From NCBI GenBank assembly GCA_018398765.1, contig JAHBMJ010000070.1:1-10000 (forward strand): a DNA stretch of 10,000 bases. The letters run 5' to 3'. The notes beneath the pieces were generated by a model. That model was not told the origin of the DNA. It did no database searches and saw only the letters and a list, made by a program, of their open reading frames with translations. Source of the DNA: Chromera velia. Its lineage: Eukaryota > Sar > Chromeraceae. The position numbers were made by a program, and so were the translations under genes. Shown here in pieces: positions 5,915 through 10,000 of the stretch; the first letter of the stretch is position 1, and each line of letters opens with the position of its first letter.

Positions 5915-8793
5915 CTGCAGGGCAGGGCAGGCAGAGAGGCAAACAAACATCCATTCAGCAACCCGACACGACAACGGTACACCGTGATGATTTTCTTCTG
6001 TACGTCAATGGATGATCAACAGTAGGCCGTCGCCTCTTCACTCCCTCTTTTCTTTCCCTCTCTCCCTACACAGTGACGGTGAAGGAGAAAGCTCTCCTTT
6101 TTCTTGGCAGTACAGGGGCTTATTTGATACAACACTGCTGGTCACCTTCACAGCCCACTGGTACCCGTAGAAGGGAAAAGGAAAAGGTAATGGAGGCAGA
6201 AAAGAAAGCAGATCGATCACACACAGAAAAGGAAGCAGATCGAGCACACACCGTAGACACGCACCCCATCTCATCGATTGACCGACCTACCCACCTGGAA
6301 CGCGTCCGGGTCGGCGACTGCGTGTTTGGACTTCTTCCCTTTCCCTCCTCTTGGAGGCTCTTTTTTGACCTCCACTCCCTCTCCTTCCCTCTCCTCTGCT
6401 CGTGCTGCTGCGTTGCCTCCCTTTGTTGGAGGGGGGTCAGGAGGATCGCCCTGCTCCCTTCCTTCACCACCGAAAGCGCCTCCAACCCCCTCTGGAGGCA
6501 CAGATGATCCCACAAACGACTTGGGATACCTCCGCAGCTGCGAAGCGAGGGCATCAAAGACGAGCGGTGCAAGACGGATGTTGTCAGGAGGGAGACCTGC
6601 AGCGAGACGGGAAAGGCGCTCTGCACGCACGCACCGAGGCAGGGAATGCAAACATACAGCCCAAAATGGATTAGGACTAATGACAAAAACATGGAAACAG
6701 ACAGACACAAAAAAGTAGATGTAATGAATTTCACACAGTCGTTTCACCACACATTGCAACGTCTTCATCGTTATTCTTTTGGGTGTTCAAGGGAGAAGGA
6801 CACGATTTGGCAGTGAAGACACCATTCTCTTCTTCGTTTTCTTCTCCGCTTTCTTTTCATATGCTCGGAAGACCGACGGAAGAGAGACGATAATCTTTTT
6901 TCCCCTGTCTTTCAGATTTTGCCTTTTTTTGAGAAAGATGACATGCAGACAAGTGAAACAAGCAGAAGTCCCTCCCACGCACTTGTCTCCCACCCGCTTG
7001 CAGAACAGAAGGAATGCCTGCACTCTCGGAGTGTGTCCAAAAGAGTCACACTAGATCATGCCCCTCGAACACCGTTCATTGCTCACAAAGGGGGAAGAGG
7101 CAGACGGGCATACACGCACGGACAAGCAGGCAGCATCTGCAGCCATCCACACAGGCATGCGCAAGAACGAAAAAAAAGGGGGGGGGACACGGTAAGGCAA
7201 ACGAACCCTCGATGGCCTCTTCGAGATCCACGCCTTCCCTCCGTGCAAACCGCTCGATCTCTCTGAAGCGGTATCTGCAGTCACACACACACACACGGAG
7301 GGAGGGAGAGAGATGGAGCACACGCATTAGGATCTCCGTCCCCTTGTTTCATTGGAAGCATGCGCTTGCTCATGAGGAAAGGAAGAATGAACGAGGGTGC
7401 ATGAGAGGAACGGAAAAGGGAAGAGGGGGGGTAACAGAAAAGGGAAGAAGTAACGGAGAAGGGAGGAATGAATGAAGCTGCATGAGAGGAGCGGAAAAGG
7501 GAAGAAATAATGAGGGTGCATCAGAGGAACGGAAAAGGGAAGAATGAATGAAGGTGCATCAGAGGAACGGAAAAGGGAAGAAATAATGAGGGTGCATCAG
7601 AGGAACGGAAAAGGGAAGAATGAATGAAGGTGCATCAGAGGAACGGATGGGGTCCACAAGAGCAACCAGACTCAGCAAGAAAAAAACAAAACCACTGGGG
7701 CGGAGCCTTCGTATACCCAGACAATGAAGACAAGACAAGACAAGACAAGACCAGAGCTGGTGCATGGAATGAAACTCCCGTCAGACAGCCCAGATCGAGG
7801 ACGGCTGAGTGACTGACTGACTTTCGGGGCCGAAGTTCTTCTGCACCGTGGGCGTGGACGCATTTGTGCCCCCGAGGACAGCTGCCCTCCATCACCCACT
7901 GCCGACAGAGTGCGACTTTCTCGACCGTGTGCGCGTGCGTCAGCTTCAGGTCCTCTCTCCCGCTGGTGACAGGGTTGAGTCCCCCTGCTGACTTTTTGGA
8001 ATGCACACACGGCCGCGACTTCCCCCCCAAGTGGGCAGTCTGCAGCTCCTGCAGGGATCGAAGGCCATATTGGAGGGTAAGTCAAAGCGTGAATAGGACT
8101 ACGGAGCCGGGAAGAGGCCAAGCACTGTCCTGGAGCAAATGCGGAGAGAGGGGGGCGGATGGGAGGGCTGCGTGGGAACATGTTGGAAGGCAAACGCTGA
8201 GGCGGTTCGAAAGAAAGGAGGCGAAACTCGGCCTGCAGTTTGGAACGGGCATGCATGGCACAACCTCTCGACAGGGAGACTTTTTATTGAAGACAAGTCT
8301 CCGGCTTTGGGTGTCTCACAAAGCGTGACGTCTAAGACAAATGGATTGTGAATCTGCAGACCCGCGGTGTTCTCCCGGAAGACTCGGCGCGGCTGGGCTG
8401 CTTTTTGTGTTTTCCGAGAAACCACACAGCGGAATTAAGGCGAAAAGTACACAGTCTCACGTACCGTTTCGGCATGAGCAAAGCTGCAGTTCTCCCCGTT
8501 CGGGCAGAATCCTTTCGCAAACAGTCGGCACAGTGAAAATCTGCTCACAAACATGCGCATGCAAAGGGCACGCAGCGGATGAGGAAGGCTGATGCGCAAA
8601 GGGCCTAGATGACTCACATAAGCAGCAATTCAGGAGAGGCAAAAGAACCAACCTGTAGAGATGCGGTTTGGATAGTACGGCTGCTTTACCTTGGCTGCTT
8701 TGCATTTCTCTGGATTGCTACATCAAAATCATTGTCACACTTCTGAGGATGACCAAAAGGGCTCCATCCCGTGGTGCACCTCAAAGCCTTCAT
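4472..8793 (-). CDS. Six-exon gene for a two-finger CCCH zinc-finger protein (747 aa)
   Basis: Exons, in transcript order: 8793-8690, 8540-8465, 8048-7822, 7274-7207, 6620-6295, 5914-4472. All introns are GT-AG, and the exon phases (2, 0, 2, 1, 0) join into one frame of 748 codons including the TGA. Finger 1 is C39-x7-C47-x5-C53-x3-H57. Finger 2 is C108-x8-C117-x5-C123-x3-H127, followed by EELRP. Residues 137-192 look helical and basic. Residues 241-258 are lysine-rich, like a nuclear localisation signal. Residues 276-322 are probably helical, and 325-747 is low-complexity Ser/Pro/Gly sequence. CCCH fingers usually bind single-stranded RNA, so a role in mRNA stability, processing or translation is likely; the target is unknown. 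An in-frame TAA lies nine codons before the chosen ATG with no clear acceptor between them. The 50-residue spacing between fingers is unlike the 18-residue spacing of TTP/Tis11 proteins. The CCCH identity is firm; the weakest boundary is the intron 1 acceptor. Confidence 0.85.
6295..6620 (-). CDS. Exon 5 of the CCCH gene: helix, then basic low-complexity linker
   Basis: This exon is 326 nt (residues 160-267). It begins RLSRLAAGLPPDN, continues with a probable helix up to RRYPKSF, and then becomes Gly/Pro/Glu-rich. Residues 243-257 form a lysine-rich block resembling a bipartite nuclear localisation signal, and V243-K-K-E246 fits the SUMO consensus. The acceptor is gcgtgcag|AGCGCC and the donor TTCCAG|gtgggt is near consensus. 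Confidence 0.85.
7207..7274 (-). CDS. Exon 4 of the CCCH gene: short charged helix (residues 137-158)
   Basis: This 68-nt exon lies between a strong acceptor (a GT-rich pyrimidine tract ending gactgcag) and a donor GAGG|gttcgt. It encodes an Arg/Glu-rich stretch beginning YRFREIERFARREG, which looks like an amphipathic helix. The single G left at the donor completes a GAG codon with exon 5, so the helix continues across the splice. Confidence 0.8.
7502..7646. repeat. 38-bp minisatellite in intron 3 of the CCCH gene
   Basis: Units start at 7502, 7540, 7578 and 7616, each with the core GGTGCATCAGAGGAACGG. Odd units carry AAGAAATAATGAG and even units AAGAATGAATGAAG, giving a 76-bp higher-order period. 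More degenerate copies extend left to about 7381. The array lies wholly within the 547-nt intron 3. Confidence 0.93.
7728..7750. repeat. (AAGAC)n microsatellite in intron 3
   Basis: About four AAGAC pentamers sit near the 5' end of intron 3, which on the transcript is a pyrimidine-rich GTCTT run. No function is evident. Confidence 0.85.
7822..8048 (-). CDS. Exon 3 of the CCCH gene: second CCCH zinc finger
   Basis: This exon is 227 nt. The acceptor is cctgcag|GAGCTG, and the joined sequence reads HAET-ELQ, the usual position of the ELR motif after such fingers. It encodes the inter-finger linker, with C74, H76, H98 and H100, and finger 2 (C108, C117, C123, H127), then EELRPR. The donor CGAAA|gtcagt is non-ideal and sits in a GTCA tetranucleotide run, but only this GT gives the phase that continues openly into exon 4. 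Confidence 0.85.
8465..8540 (-). CDS. Exon 2 of the CCCH gene: first CCCH zinc finger
   Basis: This 76-nt exon consists almost entirely of finger 1 (C39, C47, C53, H57), ending in CSFAHAET. The donor ACG|gtacgtgag is close to consensus. The acceptor tgagcag|ATTTTC has a weak pyrimidine tract, but it is the one that fits the phase of exon 1. An alternative is that translation starts at the in-frame ATG at 8560 or 8554, giving a shorter protein. Confidence 0.85.
8690..8793 (-). CDS. Exon 1 of the CCCH gene (residues 1-34)
   Basis: This exon is 104 nt long and starts at the ATG at 8793-8791. It encodes the short N-terminus, ending in the residues AKQP. The donor reads CCAAG|gtaaag and leaves two bases, AG. 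With the first base of exon 2 these make an arginine codon directly before the finger 1 lead-in F-S-L-C. A competing ATG in another frame lies at 8705, but it would leave phase 1 and misread the finger. Confidence 0.72.
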
Positions 8794-9188
8794 GGAGTTA
8801 CGAAGCAGAAGACGCCGTTAAGTTAGGTATAAAAGCCTGCTTCGGCTGCCTTTCGACACGGATGCCTTGCGAGTATGTATGACTGCTCTTTCAGTATTGC
8901 GAAACCTGAGGACGGAACTGAATGTATCAAAGAAACTGTCATCTTCCGAAGAAGAGGAATCATTCCTTTGTCCATGGAAAGCGAATTAATCGAAATTAAT
9001 CCGAACACTTTGCATGGCTTCTCGCGGTCCGCGCATGTCCGCACACGCGCGACATATAGGCGCAATAATTAAACCTTTTGTCGCGTCGAAGGTTGTGCGC
9101 GCAAAGCGAGCGCGCGAGCGACTTTTAATTGGATTTTTGAGGCGCATATACATATATCGATATATATGCATGGATCGACTTTCGATCA

Positions 9189-9218
9189 TGCATGCATGCA
9201 TGAATGGCATTGCATGCA
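9189..9218. promoter_or_regulatory. Cluster of TGCATGCA palindromic motifs
   Basis: Three 8-bp matches occur within 30 bp. TGCATGC-type motifs are known binding sites of some ApiAP2 factors in apicomplexans (Plasmodium PF14_0633). If this is an alveolate genome, the cluster could be a regulatory site. It could equally be a simple GCAT repeat. Confidence 0.4.
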
Positions 9219-9409
9219 TGACATTCATCTTTAATTGCCGGTGCTGCGTTAATATTGCATTTCGATTCAGAGTCTAGGGGGCGAAAGCCAACCACCAGCA
9301 GAAGAAGGAAGGTTAAATTTGTTGCTTGGGTGCTCACACAAAGCTGCTACTTGAGAGTGAAAGAAGCCGGGATCAATCACGAGTATACGAGCAGAGACGC
9401 CAATTAACT

Positions 9410-9410
9410 C

Positions 9411-9446
<36 letters not shown>

Positions 9447-9447
9447 A
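9410..9447. repeat. (AT)n(GT)n microsatellite
   Basis: About eleven AT dinucleotides are followed directly by about seven GT dinucleotides, roughly 75 bp before the possible ORF at 9524. Such tracts vary in length and can form alternative DNA structures. Confidence 0.92.
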
Positions 9448-9523
9448 CATACCAACAAGGTTGAATTTAGTCGTTTGGAACTCCCGAGAGCCGTCGTTCG
9501 CAGCCTGAAATCAAACAGGGGCG

Positions 9524-9742
9524 ATGTTCTTTCCTCTTGTTCTTCTGGTTCTTTTGGGCTCGAGCTGTGGTTTGGGTCACGGCTTGTCCCTTTCCGCAGA
9601 GAGGGCACAGCGAAATGGTGCCTCGTCGAGCTCTCTTGTTCAACGAGACGAAGAGAAGTCCTCTAATCGTCCAGTGAGAGATTGGCTCAAGGAGAGGGGT
9701 GCGGCTTTCGACGACAGACCTGGTCTGCCTCTGTGTTACTGA
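9524..9742 (+). CDS. Possible secreted small protein or signal-peptide first exon
   Basis: The ATG at 9524 opens a 72-codon frame starting MFFPLVLLVLLG, a typical hydrophobic signal-peptide core, followed by a small-residue stretch suitable for cleavage near residues 20-25. The remainder is polar (Ser, Arg, Glu, Asp) with no domain I recognise. The frame stops at TGA 9740-9742. A donor-like CCA|gtgaga at 9673/9674 would instead end a 150-nt first exon in phase 0. I found no phase-matched acceptor before the window edge. It would be transcribed divergently from the CCCH gene. The signal peptide could also be a chance hydrophobic stretch. Confidence 0.4.
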   Translation: MFFPLVLLVLLGSSCGLGHGLSLSAERAQRNGASSSSLVQRDEEKSSNRPVRDWLKERGAAFDDRPGLPLCY

Positions 9743-10000
9743 TGAGCGGACTGACTGTCTGCCTGCATGCTGAGAGTCTCCCCGTTTGTTTGTCTGCATT
9801 TTTGAAACGTACAGTGTACTTGTCTTTTATCTCGCTGTGTTTCTGTCTGCCTCTGTGTCTGATGGAAAGATACATGGACATCATGACCAGCGATAGAAGT
9901 CACGTACTGTCGTACATGCACCCATGTGTGCACTTGCGCGTCTTACCTGCCCGTAAGAAGATGTATAGATTGACTGCATTTGGGTGGAGTGAGCACCTGT

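Larger units (their letters stand above)
8794..9523. promoter_or_regulatory. Spacer upstream of the CCCH gene, possibly a divergent promoter region
   Basis: This 730-bp stretch lies between the CCCH start codon and the possible signal-peptide ORF. It holds a plus-strand TATAAAA (8828-8834), a CpG-rich GCGCGC stretch (about 9020-9120), a 14-bp palindrome centred on TCGA (9152-9165), three TGCATGCA matches (9189-9196, 9193-9200, 9211-9218) and an AT/GT microsatellite. The promoter role is inferred from position only. Confidence 0.45.

Noticed and set aside
6278-6718. Plus-strand ORF of 146 codons
   Set aside because: It is antisense to exon 5, which has matching splice sites and phase on the minus strand.
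7381-7646. CRISPR array
   Set aside because: The units are contiguous 38-bp tandem repeats without unique spacers and sit in a spliceosomal intron.
8558-8560. ATG start in exon 2, immediately before the first finger
   Set aside because: Possible, but exon 1 supplies a well-formed donor, a matching phase and an in-frame ATG, so the longer protein is preferred. It is kept as an alternative.
8828-8834. TATAAAA box
   Set aside because: It lies on the plus strand, the wrong orientation for the CCCH gene, and is about 700 bp from the plus-strand ORF. It may be chance in A/T-rich DNA.

Overview
The window looks like nuclear DNA of a protist. It is mostly non-coding, rich in microsatellites and minisatellites, carries two non-autonomous DNA transposons, and holds one multi-exon gene with clean GT-AG introns. 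The CCCH zinc fingers of that gene, each followed by an E-L-(R/Q) motif, and the TGCATGCA motif cluster upstream suggest an alveolate-lineage alga such as a chromerid. This is an inference from style; no marker gene fixes the taxon. All splice donors are GT, so nothing points to dinoflagellate-type splicing. No bacterial operon, rRNA, convincing tRNA or CRISPR array was seen.

Layout. Positions 1-2180 are gene-free. They hold A/T-rich and CAAAT repeats, a degenerate 33-bp tandem array, and two short transposons: 400-924, with 23-bp perfect terminal inverted repeats (TIRs), and 1105-1899, with 18-bp imperfect TIRs. Each is flanked by a perfect 8-bp target-site duplication. Positions 2180-4470 are also without a supportable gene. 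They hold simple repeats and three tandem copies of an 83-bp unit. The main gene occupies 8793 down to 4472 on the minus strand. It has six exons and five introns, and all exon phases fit together into a 747-residue reading frame. The protein has two CCCH zinc fingers near the N-terminus, a basic helical region, and a long Ser/Pro/Gly-rich disordered tail, so it is probably an RNA-binding regulator. Intron 3 contains a 38-bp minisatellite.

Positions 8794-9523 separate this gene from a possible divergent gene on the plus strand. This spacer carries a palindrome, a cluster of TGCATGCA motifs and an AT/GT microsatellite. At 9524 an ATG opens a frame beginning with a convincing signal-peptide-like stretch. 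It is either a 72-residue secreted protein or the first exon of a gene running off the right edge.

The gene model was spliced by hand from frame, phase and splice consensus. It has not been tested against transcripts or homologues.
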